Shown here one piece after another: positions 22,426 through 35,741 of a stretch of 64,000 nt of DNA. The translations under genes and the position numbers were made by a program. The notes below the pieces were generated by a model. It did not search any database, was not told the origin of the DNA, and saw nothing but the letters and a program-made list of their open reading frames with translations. The DNA is taken from contig CM072154.1 in the NCBI GenBank assembly GCA_036850595.1, positions 6,765,330 to 6,829,329 of the forward strand, given 5' to 3'. This stretch comes from Rhyacichthys aspro (Eukaryota; Chordata; Actinopteri; Gobiiformes; Rhyacichthyidae). Every line of letters starts with the position of its first letter. Position 1 is the first letter of the stretch.

Positions 22426-25400
22426 TAGTGGTCTAATCAAAACAGACAAGGGTAGTTATTTGGCTCAGGTGTCATAAAATAATATGCTGCTGAAGCACTG
22501 TGCACCTATGGAAAAACTTTTATATTGACTTGCATAATAATAATAATACTGTCTGCTACTTCTTCTAAGTATCTTGTTTGCTGGGACTATGGAAAAAGGT
22601 TGTTGGGGCCATTAAACATCAAAACTTTATTTTGAAATCAAATCTGTATCATCTATCAACAATGACCTCATCATCAGAGCCGCTGCTTTTTGGCTCAGCG
22701 CATTGATGTCAGTTCAGGGCAAATAGTTAGTTCAGACTGTTATATCATTGTCGTATCACAGTTACAAGGAAGTGAGACATTGGCGTTTTCTTGTTTCAAT
22801 GTGAAAATATTTGCAGGTTTTACATTTGTATCCAATAGCGCCGACTCTGACATGAACTTACACAATTTTCAGCCAAAGTCATAAACTATGTTGCTATCTT
22901 CCAAACACACATTTCGCAATTGTAAAAAACCCAGAGTTTGCAGCTAGTTCCATTCAGACCTCACATTACACTGTATGTGTCACAGTGAAAAATGCCCTTG
23001 GAGGTTCGGCGATGCAGGAAAACTGGGGGAAATGTCATCTTTGCCCAGTGGTGTTTGTGTAAATGTCAGGTGGAAGTGGAGACACTGTCAACATTGTGTC
23101 ACTTCAGACTTTCCCATCCCGTCCCGGCTCACGTGTATGTCCCCCTTCCTTCACCCCTGATAACTTACTGGAGCTTATTCCTCTTATCCCGCCATGCACT
23201 AAACTAGACATGTTTATTACAAAACCCACTTCAAAGGTTCCAGGAAGGGGAATAATTGTGATCGGAGATCTTCTTCTTCCTTAAAGCGCTCACACGAGTC
23301 ATCATCCAAGAAATGACTTTATGATACGCCACTATTTGTCTTGAGGTTACTAAATAACCCAGTTGGTAGGGCAGCTATTATTGCAGCAACGACATGCTCT
23401 ACAGGCATTGGCTCGCTGCCATGAGTCATTACAGTAAAATCAAACGTGAATTGATGATGTTAATAAAACACTGACCCTTATCCTTCAAGTGACCATAATA
23501 AACACAAGAATCTTCCTTGTAGACAGACAACAGGGTTATTTTAAGGCCTGTTTCCGGTTTTATAAACGGAAAGTAGTGTTTAAAATGCAAATGAAAGCCT
23601 TAAGAAAAAGGGAGAGGAACAATAAAGTGCACCTCTATAGCACCTCTTTGTTTAATGCACTGTCTTCTTAAGCTCTCTAATATAATACGTTACACAATTG
23701 GTTGCTACAGCACATTCATATATCTGTCAACTGTATTGTTGCCTTATCATGCAATACAATTTAAAATTTACTGTAAGCAAACGGCCTATAAAATACACCA
23801 AAACAACTAATAACCCACATTAAGACAGCTACAAAGCTACAATTGATCTTACTATACTGCTCCGCACCACAATAAAGATGTTATTTTGCATAAGGAACAA
23901 TAAAATAATCAATTACATATTCTGTAAGTAAAAAGTGTAAAAATAGTCTGCTTCTTTAAGCTAAGACCAAAACAGGAAACATCACATCTAGCTATTTCAG
24001 TTAGCTCTTGAATGATTAGTACTTAAGTATCTAAAAGGTTAGCATATGGTAGCTTGGCAATAATTTCCCTCTTTTGTTGAAATTATTACTTCAGTCAAAG
24101 AGCAGCATGGACAAACACTGCAAGAAAACATTTATGATTATTTTGCCTAAAAACTGAGGAATGCTAATGCTGCTTAGCTTAGTTTATGTGGGCTAAAATT
24201 ATCCTGGTTTTCATGATGGTGTAGCAAAGTGAAAAACGTACAGAAGGAGGAAATATACTGGAAACGCGTGAGTCTGAATCAAACTGGACAATATTTCATA
24301 CATATTTGTGCCAAATTATATATTTTTGTTGTTATTTTGTTACCTCCTGTCTCTTTTCTTTTGCCATTGTCAAATTGTTGTCATATTTGTTCCTATGTTT
24401 AACCCATTATTAGCTTCACAGGCTAACACACAGGTTAAAGGGCCAAATGTGTTTCCCTGTCTGTGACCTCTGGCTTGTTTTTGGTACCTACACATTCATC
24501 TCTTGCTGCTAACAGGTAGTTGTATGTGACTTTTACAGCAGGCATACAGTTAGGTACTCTGTGGACCCACCTGTGCTACCTTACCGCTGCCTAAATGGAA
24601 ATGACTCTTTTATTTGTATTGTAGGTGTGACACAAAGGCTGCATGAGGTCTGTGTGTGTTGGGTGTTTGATATTGGTACAAACCAGGCAGTACTATCATG
24701 TTTACTCATGTGGACATGGGGGCTTTATGAGACTGTAAAGTGAGGAGACTGTTGGCTACAGAGGATATCCTGCTGTCAGACTAGATAGATATATAGCTAA
24801 TGGTACTTGCAGAAGTAGGTCTTTGGCCTTTTTTGCTAAATTTAAATTGTAATCTAGGTTTAACTCTGGAGGAGGTTTAGCTTCTCAGTGGAAGCCTTTT
24901 TGAGATGAATTCAGCAGTTAAGTATCTTAAATAGTTTACTTACTATAATAGTTTTATATTGCTGAGTGTCTCTTTAGATAGCAAATCATACCTTTTAACA
25001 AAACCATTGTATTAGGTGCCACACATCAGGCACAATAAGCACTGCTCTGTTTCACTGCTACTGTGACTGTGAGGGATCTGCCCACTGACAGTAAATCACA
25101 CAATGGACCATTACAGTTTTGACAAAAAGAAAAAAAACTCTGTGTAGCCTGCTGTACAAACACGCTATTAGGCTAGCTAACTTGTTGCAAGCTAGCAAGC
25201 ACCCCCACTGTAAAACAATGCAGCGTAGCTAACGGTAATGCTTACATGAGGTGTATGTTTTTGTGTTATGTTTTATTTTCTTTCATTTTCATACTGTTAC
25301 ATACCCAGACTGATTAAAATGGGCTTCATTTTCATAAAACTCTGCTGCTTAGCTTAGCTCTGCTAAGCTTTAAACTTGGTTACGTCATTTTAAATTCAGT

Positions 25401-26039
25401 TTAGTCAACTGATTAGTACGTTAATTAAACCTTGTTGGTCAAACTGGGCCCATGACAGCCAGAAGGTCAGGTCAGAGTTTGAACCCCAATCTAAATACCA
25501 TCAGTGTAGTAGTAGTGGTACCTCAGTGTAGGGTACTGCAGTAGTTGTGCTAGTAGCTGTAGAAGGTTTTGCTTAACATATTTGTTTCATTTATTCTTGA
25601 GTAGTTTTTTCACTGAATACACTCTTGCCTTACTGCAAGAAGATCATGGGTTCTCAGGTCAGTGTGGTGTTATTTTAAAAACTTGAGTATTTTAACTATA
25701 TGCAAAAATGGGGCCCCTGAGGTTTAAAAAACAACTTGCAAAGGATTTTAAGGGATGAGATCACAGGAAATAATAAAAAAGTATTTCTATTGATCATGTT
25801 GGCAGATTTCAAATGTTTTGAAAGCAAATTATGGATGATAAACAGTAGTCTATAACCATACGATTTTACACAACATGTTAATATTCAGTCTGTTATCTCA
25901 GCTCAGTAGGGAGTCTTCTTTTAATTAAAAAAAAACAAACGGAAAAAAAAACATTGGAAAAACAATAATTTCTGGACCAAAGTAAATCTATCCGAACACA
26001 GAAAATGTCCGAGTCAGGATGATGTGGTCAGAAGACAAA

Positions 26040-26433
26040 AACATGCCTCTCCTTCTAGACTTTAACAGCCTTTTCCTCCTCCCCTGCAGAAACCACCTCA
26101 AGGCCAACACACAGCCCTTCCTCAGCCTGTCAGGGGCATTTGCATAGAGAGCTCAAGAGGCAAACTGACAGAGCGGGGCAGGTGATACCGGCCAACGGAC
26201 ATGCAGGAAGAAGGTGGGTCTACTCTAGATAGAGATGTGGCTGCCGTTTGGAGTACACACCCACCAACACAAAACACACTCATGCACCTGGGACTCCGGC
26301 AGAGCGTCACTCAGGAGGGACTCTGAGCAGACTTGCTTTGGGATAGCTCAAGTTTGACTTCGGCTGCTTTTATTTGCGAATGAAGAGGGAGCGAACGGAT
26401 GTGCCCTTGAGGTTCTTTGTCTTCACTCGACAG
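26040..26433 (+). promoter_or_regulatory. rnf223: candidate rnf223 promoter and 5'-UTR exon
   Basis: A locally GC-richer block ends cttcactcgacag|GTAAAC, a good donor at 26433. The rnf223 coding exon is preceded by an acceptor-like tgtgttttaag at about 31231-31241, so a non-coding first exon here joined over a 4.8-kb intron is plausible. It is an inference; no initiation site can be read. Confidence 0.35.
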
Positions 26434-27985
26434 GTAAACAGACACACTGTACTTTTCATACTACCTGCAGCAATACTCTTCGTCAAAGTATTTGGCTTCA
26501 TCTTTCTTTTCTTATTTAAGCCAAAAAAGATTACCAAGACTTATGCACAATATTTTGCAAAAATGACATGCTGCATTTTAAACCTGCTTCTAGTTTCTTT
26601 ACATTGGTTTAGACTATAATGAGAGTCAAATATCACCAAACCTAAACAATGCCAACCTAAATAGAACACAGTTTGTATGGAGGGAGTGTCCTTATCTATA
26701 ACAGGGAGTAATTGTACTCTCATTACAGGTGGATTACATCCGTTCTGCTATCATTCTCCAAAATTCTCTGTCTTGCACTTTTTACCACTCCAGCCTAATC
26801 CTGTGTTTAGTTAAACTGTCGCCCTCCCCATTTCAAGCAGCAGCAGGTAGATCGGGTTTCATGTACTGTTCAGCTCAGGAACAGGTAGAACAGCAATGTG
26901 GGATGACAGTTGAACCGCCGTGTGCTAGTGGTGATACACAAATCGGAGGTTCACACAAAGGGGCCAAAGTGTGAAGTGTACCTTGGAATGTATTTGATTT
27001 ATTACGGTGTAGAAATGCAATCTTGTGACTGGTGCATGTGTAGGTCAGTGGGACACATGGGAAAAACACGATAGTGACAGGGCTATAAGGGATAACAGTC
27101 CAAGAAGCAGTCTGGCCAAGTGTGCAATGATAATAAAAATGTATTGAGGGTGTTGTGGTGAGTTAATGTTTGACTCTATACAATGTGCAGCCGTTTATTT
27201 TGAACCCAAGTCCCCCGAACCCATCTCTCAGTTGGACTCTGGACAGCTTTATTTGGCTAAAAATATCTATAGGCTAATGTAAAAGGGATAATGTAGGGGG
27301 CATATTTTCTAATTGTAATTGATTAGTAATAAGACACATGCCTATGCTTTTTTGGGGGGTGGATTTTTGCAGTGTTTTGTCCTTGTATTTGCATGAGTTT
27401 AACTGTATTACAGCTGCATGTTTTGTTTTTACATTTCAATGGTATTTAGACTTACCAGTCTAACTGATTGATTAACAATAACGCATATAATTGTGCTAAA
27501 TTAGTTTTGTTTTTTTGCAGTGTTTTGTCCTTGTATGAGTTTTTACAGCGAAAAACTGGCACCCACAGCTGCCTCTTTTTTACTGTTTTTAAAAAAAAAA
27601 TTTTATGGGAACTTAAATAGTTTCTGTTTATCCAAATTCTCCTCCAAAGCCTGGTTACAACAACAGGCGTCAGTGCTTAACAAAAACATCCCCAGTCAGC
27701 CAAGAAATGGACTCAATTTTTAACATTGTTATTATGACCCAATAACTTTGTTTCCGTATTGTTATAAACAATACCAAGAAATAATGTTGTGGAATGCAGA
27801 CAACTAACACAGTCCAATTGCAAGAAACAGGATTGTTCTTCTGAGGTCAAACATTCACCTAAGTTTAGGTTCAAATCTGACCTCAAGCCTAAAATCTATT
27901 TATATAACATAAATAGTTCATTATAAATCAGGGACTACAGCCCGAGGCACTGATAGTGAATGAGTTATTGCTTGGCTAGTTACAA

Positions 27986-28578
27986 GGGTGATTCTAGTGA
28001 TACTGGGGACCCTGGGCAGGATATATCCAGGGGCCCCACTGAACACATAAGACCTTTCAGCAATGCACATCATGTACATAAATTATTTTACAACAGAAAG
28101 TCATTGTATCCTAATCAGACCATCTGAAAATGTCCCTGGGCAATTGTCTGGTATTCCTATCCTGTTGGAACACCCTGTGACCTGGGGCTATGGGAAACTC
28201 TCCTTGTCCTTAAAGACCTTGGGCTCCATCGGTTTTACCTGTAGGCTATGTGTTTTGAAAGGTTAACTTACTAACCTATTGTGAGACAGAGTAGCCACTG
28301 AAAGCATAGCAGCAGGGTAGCCAGGGTATGAATAATGATTGGTCAAAGGAAATGTGACTTTATACATAGTATTCTATTTGTACTAGGCATACTATAAAGA
28401 ATTATAGCAAAGGGAGTGAAACAGAACTTAAAAATATATCACATCGTTTCCTGTCTTCTACATACCATAACAGAAATATAACCAAAGTTGAAAAAGTTGA
28501 AAAATGGTAAAATGCATATTGTCAGTCATCATTTGGACTCCCCTACTGCTTGAGGCCCACATCATAGAAACGCCTCTG
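27986..28578. mobile_element. possible decayed hAT-like MITE
   Basis: The left end caagggtgattctagtgata and the reverse complement of the right end (cagaggcgtttctatgatg) agree as imperfect inverted ends, with ggggcc-rich words just inside. No 8-bp duplication is visible, so the limits are approximate. Confidence 0.35.
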
Positions 28579-30254
28579 CTTGAAGAATAAACTTGCCTAG
28601 ATTCTTCTGAACAAACTTTATCTGACATTCTTTTTTAAAAGCCATTGGAAGTCAAACCAAAACACTGTCAGCAAAATTATGAAAACGGATAAATAAAAGG
28701 TCAACAGATCAAGAAGATAAAGCTAATCTAAAGCTAACCATGGAAGGCGGGGCTTAGTTTGTTTACAAACATTACCCAAACAACACAGTGCACCTTTAAA
28801 TGAAAATGACATGAAATAGAGCATAGATTCATTAGTAAAGTATTACATTACCTAAAGCCTTGTGACTTTTATCTGCATGCTTGGCACTATATTCTTCATA
28901 TTTAACATTCAAGGTAATGATAACAGACAAGTGAATTTTAATTTACTCTCTAGTGAAACTGAGTCATGATTAGCGGTCAAGGGAGTCTTAAAAACTGATA
29001 AGCCGGGTGTAATTATAGCAAAGAATGTGTCCTCGCACTTATAATGCATGTTGAATTGGGCAGAAAGCAGGAGAAGCCAGTGCCGCTGCAGGAATTTCAA
29101 GGGTAGATGGAGTGATTAGCCGCCGAACAAGCAGCCACTTTGTGTAGCGGCAAGTATCAGGGTAGGACTGACCTAGAGGGCAGTGGGAAGGGAACACCTG
29201 TGCTCTGACCACGCTCTGACCGCCAGCACAATGTCTCCTTCACTTTAGAGGGCCTTAATAAGCAAATCGTAACACTAGCAGGCCAGATATGACGAGGCGT
29301 TATGCTCATAATGGAGCGGCCTGCGGGTTTCAGGACATTTGAACCCCCATTCCATCGTTGCATACTTCACATAGTATCACTCTAGTGACCCCGGCTTTTG
29401 ACTAGACAAGGGCAAAGGTCATGGGTTAGTGTTGGCTGTGTGATACAAAATACTGAAAAGTGTTTTGGAAATTTCAGTATAAATAGATTGTAACCGTTTT
29501 CATTGTAAGTAGCACTGCTATAAGTATTCTTGATGTTTGGTTCTCCAATGACGTTAAACGGCTCTCCATACAATTTTTTTTTTTATTAACTAGGCAATCA
29601 TGACAACTTGGATCTGCCATGATTTAAGGCATGTTTTCTGAGTGGGTTACAATATTTGTACACATTTCTTGAAACCATTACTTTTCCTGGGGCTGAAGTA
29701 TTCTCATCTGATTTCTGGCAGAATTTAGAACACAAAATGAAGCTTGACAAAACCCTTGAAGCATACGCCTATTAACTATCAGAAGTAAATGATTCTCTCG
29801 GCTAATTACAGTTAAGCACATATTAACTCAATAACTACAGAACACAAGGAATAGAGTTCATAGAGTTGATGTTGCATATTAACCTTGATATTCAACTCGC
29901 TGGACATTGTTTTGAATATGTTTTGGGTAATGGCTGGTGAATGTGAAAAAAGACAGGCCTTGATTGAGACATGGTTTATTCTGTAGAGTCCCCTAGTGGC
30001 TTACATCAAAGTTACCATGTCCTAGAAAACTGGAAATGTAGTGAGTTAGGCCTGAAAAATAATTTAAATGTTGAGGTCCTGGAAATTATGTTCATTGTCC
30101 TGAAAATCTTAACCCTTTCAGGATTCATTCTGTGGACATACTGCATTTTATTTTCGGTAAACAAGTTAACTTATACTCATCAGGGATTGTAAGTTTGACT
30201 TTTGATCCTCTGAAGCTTCTGTAGTATGTGGGATGGAATTTAAACCAATGCAGA

Positions 30255-30345
30255 AAGTAAAGGAATAATGTTAGAGTGCATACCATATACCTGGGGGACA
30301 TGGGTTTGATTCCTGCTCAGGTTATTATTACTTTACTATTACTAT
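30255..30345 (+). mobile_element. tRNA-like SINE fragment
   Basis: ttagagtgcataccatatac, then a Pol III B-box-like gggtttgattcctgctcagg, then an AT-rich attattactttactattac tail. This looks like the tRNA-derived head of a SINE; there is no proper cloverleaf. Confidence 0.45.
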
Positions 30346-31315
30346 CCTATCAAGTAAAGGCAATAAAGGCCAAAAAAAGAAAGAATACCTTAAGGTGAGG
30401 GCAAACCTTGTGTATTTAAAAAACTGGCTTAAAACTGGGCCTGTTGTTAATTGGACAGAGGTGTTGCAATGGGGTGGGCAAACCGGGCAATTCACAGACA
30501 GAAGGGGCCCCTAAACAATGGCTGATAATTTGTTTTTCACATTTTTTACTCTATGTTGCTAGGATGAAAAGTTTAGTAAAATAAATTGTAGACATAAAAA
30601 AATCAGAAATGACCGTAAGCGAGAAAACACCTGTTTTTTGAGGTAAAGCTGTAAATGTATAACATAACATTGGAGTTACATACAGCTGAATGGGCAAGTT
30701 GGCACAGCAATCATAGTTCAGAAGATCAAACTGAAGAGAATGGCTGACAACCAATGACCTATTACACACATATTGATTTGGGCAAAAGGCACAGAGTTTA
30801 AATCAAATTTCAGTAGTATAGTGGTTTTGAAAACAGTTGGTGATTCATTGCAAAGTACATACTCAAGGTGAGACAACGAATGTTTGCTTGTCATTCACAG
30901 CTGCAATTTTTGCTCTTTTGAAGAAATAAACCTAGAAAATCCACTCACCTCTGATGAACCCAACTCCACCACAAACAGATCCTCAAGCACTCATTTTAAA
31001 CCTGGCTAAAAGCTGCCTACACGTGTCCTTCACAATGGCACCATGCTCTTATTGACAACCAACAATACCAACCAATACACTGGACCCACTTCCAACACAA
31101 ATAACATATTGACATTACAAATTAAATTACTCATTGACATTGTGGGTGGCCAAAGGAGTTTAAAGTCCAAGTTGAGTGCTGCCCTGTAAACAGAGTGATG
31201 CTAGGAACCATAAACTGATGACATCTTTTTTGTGTTTTAAGGTAATTCTGAGGATTACAAGGAAAACCCGCTGAAAAAAGGAGAGTTGTCGGAGGGAAGC
31301 TGATATACTCTCAAA

Positions 31316-32008
31316 ATGGATCAAATCCCTCAGGTGTGGCATGTGGCGGTGGGCCCTGAGGAAGAAGCTGGACCACTCCAGAAGAAGATATCCATCATCA
31401 ACCAGCCCGAGTGCTCCATCTGCTACAACACCTACGACAATGTCTTCAAGACGCCCAAACTCCTGGACTGTACGCACACTTTTTGCCTGGAGTGCCTGTC
31501 CCGTTTGATGGCCGTGTCGATCGAACAGGGCGACAACACGGGCAGTATGTACCTCTCGTGCCCCTTTTGCCGCCACCCCACTACATTACCGGAAGCGGGA
31601 CCCCCAGCTTTGGCCACGAGCCGCGAGGTCCTGAACACCCTGCCCAGCCACCAACAGAAAGAGGAGCCCGTGTGGATGGACGGACACAAGTTGTGCTACA
31701 AAAGAAGCGACTCGGGAAACGGGCCGCCGGACAGCCCCACGCCTTTCTGCATCTGTATAGACATTGGGGTCAGTAAGTCGGCGGACCCCCCGGCGCAGAC
31801 TCAGACCAGGTCGTTCAGTTTGCTGGGGCGGTTGTCCGACTGGAAACGGTTGGTGCTCTTTGTGGTTCTCATGGTGCTGTTGGTGGTGGTGGTCTTGTGG
31901 CCCCTACAGTGCGTCTTCAGCACCGGTAACATGCGCTGTGTCCGGGACGACATCCCGTCTCCCTCCACCACCAGCTCCCCGTTCACCAGGCAGGGGGGCT
32001 TCAAGTGA
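31316..32008 (+). CDS. rnf223: RING finger protein 223 (RNF223)-like tail-anchored E3 ligase
   Basis: A 230-residue single-exon coding region. A C3HC4 RING finger has all eight metal ligands: C33, C36, C52, H54, C57, C60, C82 and C85. It encodes the E2-binding module of a ubiquitin E3 ligase. A strongly hydrophobic segment at about residues 179-198 (LVLFVVLMVLLVVVVLW) near the C-terminus predicts a membrane anchor with the RING in the cytosol. Matches to RNF223 are QVWH near the start, YDNVFKTPK, CTHTFCLECLSRL, EEPVWMDGHKLC, DIGVSKSADPPA and LWPLQCVFSTGNMRC. RNF183, RNF186 and RNF225 are the nearest alternatives and lack several of these. The ATG at 31316 is chosen because the QVWH homology starts at once. 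It is far more GC-rich than its surroundings and convergent with ptpn6. Confidence 0.87.
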   Translation: MDQIPQVWHVAVGPEEEAGPLQKKISIINQPECSICYNTYDNVFKTPKLLDCTHTFCLECLSRLMAVSIEQGDNTGSMYLSCPFCRHPTTLPEAGPPALATSREVLNTLPSHQQKEEPVWMDGHKLCYKRSDSGNGPPDSPTPFCICIDIGVSKSADPPAQTQTRSFSLLGRLSDWKRLVLFVVLMVLLVVVVLWPLQCVFSTGNMRCVRDDIPSPSTTSSPFTRQGGFK

Positions 32009-32608
32009 GACCACAGACACACCCCGTCTCTGAAAAATGGACGTTATTATGTTTCCAGAAATTCCCAGGATCTAGGATTTTTTTAGAACTTTTTTAAAGC
32101 CCAAAAAAAAAGTTGGATAATTACGTGGACGTAGCCATGGTGACCCTAGTTTGCATCCCAGTATAAAGTTGACTTTTGATGTGGTTAAGTTTAGACACTA
32201 TGATTATGGTTATACAAAAAACAAACAACAAAAAAATAATTATTCACCTTAAAAAAAATACTGTCATGACCATTTTAAGGGAATTGCTCTCAACCTTTTG
32301 ATTAAATTTAGAGCAAGGTTGCTTTGTTTTTTAAAAAGCTATACATTTTAGATATGTTTCTTTGCTGAAAATGCCATATTTTAAGTTTTAATATTAATTG
32401 GCCTATCACAGCCTATAATATCTTCATATATTTCTTGATTTCTAGAGTCATTCTTGTCTAAACATAATGATTCGAGTAGTATAGTAAAAACATAGCTAAG
32501 CATTTTCAAATCAATTTCAAATTAACCAATGATCTACTTTTTAAAGAAAGAGTTTCTTGACAACACTAACATTTTAACTTTTTTTAAGCAGTAGCAACAG
32601 ACATGGTT

Positions 32609-32614
32609 AATAAA
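32609..32614 (+). terminator. rnf223: proximal poly(A) signal candidate of rnf223
   Basis: AATAAA (ggttaataaatgcc), 600 bp after the stop. The downstream sequence is A-rich rather than GT-rich, which weakens it. Confidence 0.35.
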
Positions 32615-34004
32615 TGCCAAGAGAATGGACATTATAAAAAAAATTAAACAAACAGCCACTTAACACTACACTGGAACATTACAATCCAGCAAAATCTAGA
32701 AGTCTACTTTGTATTTCATAATGATTGTAACCCTTAGGCTAGTGTCATTACCACATCTTGAACAAACTAAAAATAGAGATAAAGTGACCTTGTGTTGTGA
32801 CATATTATTGATTTTGACCTCGACTGTGTCTACCAGCCTTGCAACTTATCACTCTAAACTGTTTTTGTTCCAATTAGACGTCTGTAGTCTACATATTCTT
32901 AAAATTTCAATCAAATCTTACCTTACTGCAGATAGTAGTTATTTTAGGGCAGCATTCACACTAATCCAAAAGAACTGCACCAATATAGCAACTGTATCAG
33001 ACGTGGCAAGTGTAAACACACCCTTAATTGCTTCTGCTATGAAACTATAATAGATTATCTGAGTCATGTGCAGGATTTTAACGATCAATCAAATTCTCAC
33101 ATAATGGAAATCCCTTTTATTCCACACAAAGAGGTAAATGCAACTGTAAACCAACCTCTCTCTGTCTGTATTTCACTATTTTTCTCCTTTTTTTTTAAAT
33201 GAGAGGGGTATTTTTGAGTGCGTAGCCAATTGCAGCTCTCAGAAGAAAAGAAAATACAACAGGGCTTTACAACAACTGGCAGCAGTTTATTCAAACCAGA
33301 GTGAATTTGGATTTAGAGAACATGACCAGTTTCGTTTACACACAGTACGCCTTTAAAATTTGGATAAAATGGTTGTGTTGTCAACAGAGTTCGTCCAAAT
33401 CTAAATCTATCAATTTTCTGGAAACATAATATATCCATTTCACTTGTGAGACTGGGTTGTCATTGGAGACGGACTTGTACATAGTGCTCCAATGGGACAA
33501 ACTGACTGAAACCTATTGTTCTCAACTGTCACTGCCTTCCACGCAGCACCAAAGACATCCAAGGACTTTTGTTTGGACTGAAACAACACCCTTTGGCTCC
33601 ACCTAGAGGTACTATTGAGAAGGACAGTGTGAAAATGTGTATCAGTGTTTCCAAGCACTAATATACACACAGGGCTTTGTTTGAAAAAATTCACACCAAA
33701 GACGACATGAACTCAGGCACTAAGATTCATTTATCCAAAAAAAGTGCCACCTGTTTCTTTTTTTTTTTTTGCACTTTAATCAACAGCGGTAGTTCCAGAT
33801 GATCTTGGACTCCATTTGTCTGGAGCGTCCTTAGCCGTGACTTTCACCAGTAGCTGACGTTTTATGAATGAAATGTGAACTCTGTACGGCTAAAAACCAA
33901 GCCCTGTCACCAAACAAGATGAATGTAACCCCCATGTGCCAAGTGAAGTCTTTATATTGTACATTTTGATTTGTGTGTTTTTGACGTGTCCTTGTTTACA
34001 GAAT

Positions 34005-34010
34005 AATAAA
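34005..34010 (+). terminator. rnf223: distal poly(A) signal candidate of rnf223
   Basis: AATAAA inside cagaataataaaacaaaa, preceded by a T/G-rich stretch. It would give a 3' UTR of about 2 kb. Confidence 0.4.
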
Positions 34011-35596
34011 ACAAAAAAGTGACGCATTAGCACAGTTTCTGGGAACGATCCTTCATTTGCACAAGCACATGGCCACATTACCCAGATTGATAACACTCTG
34101 GTTTATGACGGCTGTGCTGACAAGAAAATGGACTGCGCCTTTAATTTCTTTGAACGTGAGGTGTAGTAAATTCTCAGATGATGGTACAGTGGAAAGTCTA
34201 TTGGCAATAATAGCAATAATGTCAACGAAAAGCTTAGTCATTGCAGGAAGTCTCTAATTATTCCTGGAGGAGGTGTGCCTATTGAAGGAAAAAACACACA
34301 AGTGATAAGAGTGTCTGAATGATTCCCTAGTAGCTTGTAATAAAAGCACAACTTCCTTATTCAACATTGGAACTGGCAGTAAACACAATTAACCTGTGCA
34401 AAAAGTGACAAAAAATTTAGAATTTTGAAAGAGAAAAAGGTGATAAGGCAGTAAAAGCTGCTGGTTAGTTTGACATAATTTGACCAAGTGCGTTAAAATC
34501 AACCTCAGAAAGCTGTTATAATAAAGGTTGATTTGTTTGTCACCACTTTTCTCAAATAATGCACAATAAACACCACACAGTAGCATTCAGTAGCCTGAGC
34601 TTATCACACAAGGCCTGTCTGAAAAAGACCAAAAATATGGGGAATAAAAAGCAAACATTTGCATTATCTTGGTAAAATTGTGACTTCACTAAATGCCATG
34701 AAAGAAACTTTACATGGAAGAAGTTATTTTTAAAGTGACTTGTTTCCTCTACGCCCCCGCATTGTGAATAAATAAATAAAAAATATAGGAAAATAACAAA
34801 TACATAAATAATGTTTAATAAAATGTAGACTTCTGAATGACTTTTATCTTCTGACCTCAGTGTGAAGGCTGCACAAGGGCTAGCTAAGTTTATTTCCCAT
34901 TCATTTTTTCTTCTTGGTAATATAGAACCCCATAAGTCTCAAAAAATATTTTATTTCTTTTGTGCGAACAAGTTTAATTTGCTACGTTAGCAAGTATCAT
35001 GAATCAACATATTCCGCAAACGTGATGTAGCGAATTATTTTCACAAAGTTTATATAGTTGTTTATATATAGTTTGATATAGTTGCTTAATTGAAGTTTCG
35101 TTTGTGAACATGAATCACATGGTCTGGTCTGACACAGAATCAAAGCACAAAAACATTAATTCAATATTATTATAAGGACTAGGTTAGCTTTATAGCTTCA
35201 TTAGCTCTTATATGACGATAGCGTCAATAAAGAAATGACGGCTGTTAAAAATGTTGACCTGGCAGCTATTAAACTAACATGACAACTTTCGCTTATTGTT
35301 CATTGTCAAAACAAGAAATCCTTAAAATAAATGTGTATGCTGGAAAAAAAGTCTTTTAGGCTAATTTCACTTCATATAAATGCTCTTTGACTCTGTAATT
35401 AAATCCGTAATGCACTCCCAATTTAGACCTCTTTCTTGTTAATTTGGAACGCAAAAAAATTCTCTCTGTTTCATTACTTTAGAGGATTCTTTCCACGTTT
35501 CCATTTGAAAATATGAATTCACAAGAAACGCTAATGAGAGGAAAAAACACTACTGTTTTACTTCAACGCCGTTTAAAGTGAGTGTTCAAGTTGCTG

Positions 35597-35612
35597 CAGC
35601 ACCCCCTGGCGG
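35597..35612 (-). promoter_or_regulatory. CTCF-like site, minus orientation
   Basis: The reverse complement reads CCGCCAGGGGGTGCTG, one base from the canonical CTCF core. Confidence 0.55.
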
Positions 35613-35725
35613 AGGGAGCTGAAACTCCCGCCATGAGTGTCATTTACATCAATTACATCACATTTAGCTCACAGGTTTTTATGTAAATCTAACACTTTGA
35701 AGCAGAGTATTATAACTCTCTGAAG

Positions 35726-35741
35726 CCAGTAGGGGGCGCAG
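35726..35741 (+). promoter_or_regulatory. CTCF-like site, plus orientation
   Basis: CCAGTAGGGGGCGCAG fits the CTCF core at all strongly constrained positions. It lies 113 bp right of the oppositely oriented site. Confidence 0.55.

Larger units (their letters stand above)
15151..26039. other. intergenic region dennd2-rnf223
   Basis: About 11 kb of AT-rich DNA without a supportable gene. Open frames here are short, lack domains and have no splice context. It holds a retroelement tail, the inverted TACTA/TAGTA satellite, a Tc1 relic and a three-copy direct repeat, listed separately. Confidence 0.6.
26434..31240. other. putative rnf223 5' intron or intergenic DNA
   Basis: AT-rich with no supportable gene. 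It contains a decayed hAT-like element, a SINE-like fragment and a motif-rich block at 29.04-29.35 kb. Confidence 0.5.
32009..34030 (+). other. rnf223: rnf223 3' UTR (inferred)
   Basis: AT-rich non-coding DNA after the stop. It contains two AATAAA signals, at 32609 and 34005, so the true end may be at either. Confidence 0.45.

Noticed and set aside
30283..30330. Possible tRNA gene
   Set aside because: There is a B-box-like word, but no paired acceptor stem or anticodon arm could be drawn, so it is listed as a SINE fragment.
31160..31576. 138-codon open frame antisense to rnf223
   Set aside because: It is the complement of a GC-rich coding exon. The sense strand has the complete RING ligand pattern, while the antisense protein has no domain.
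31411..32033. Other long frames in the rnf223 exon
   Set aside because: They overlap the RING protein in other frames and only reflect its GC-rich composition.
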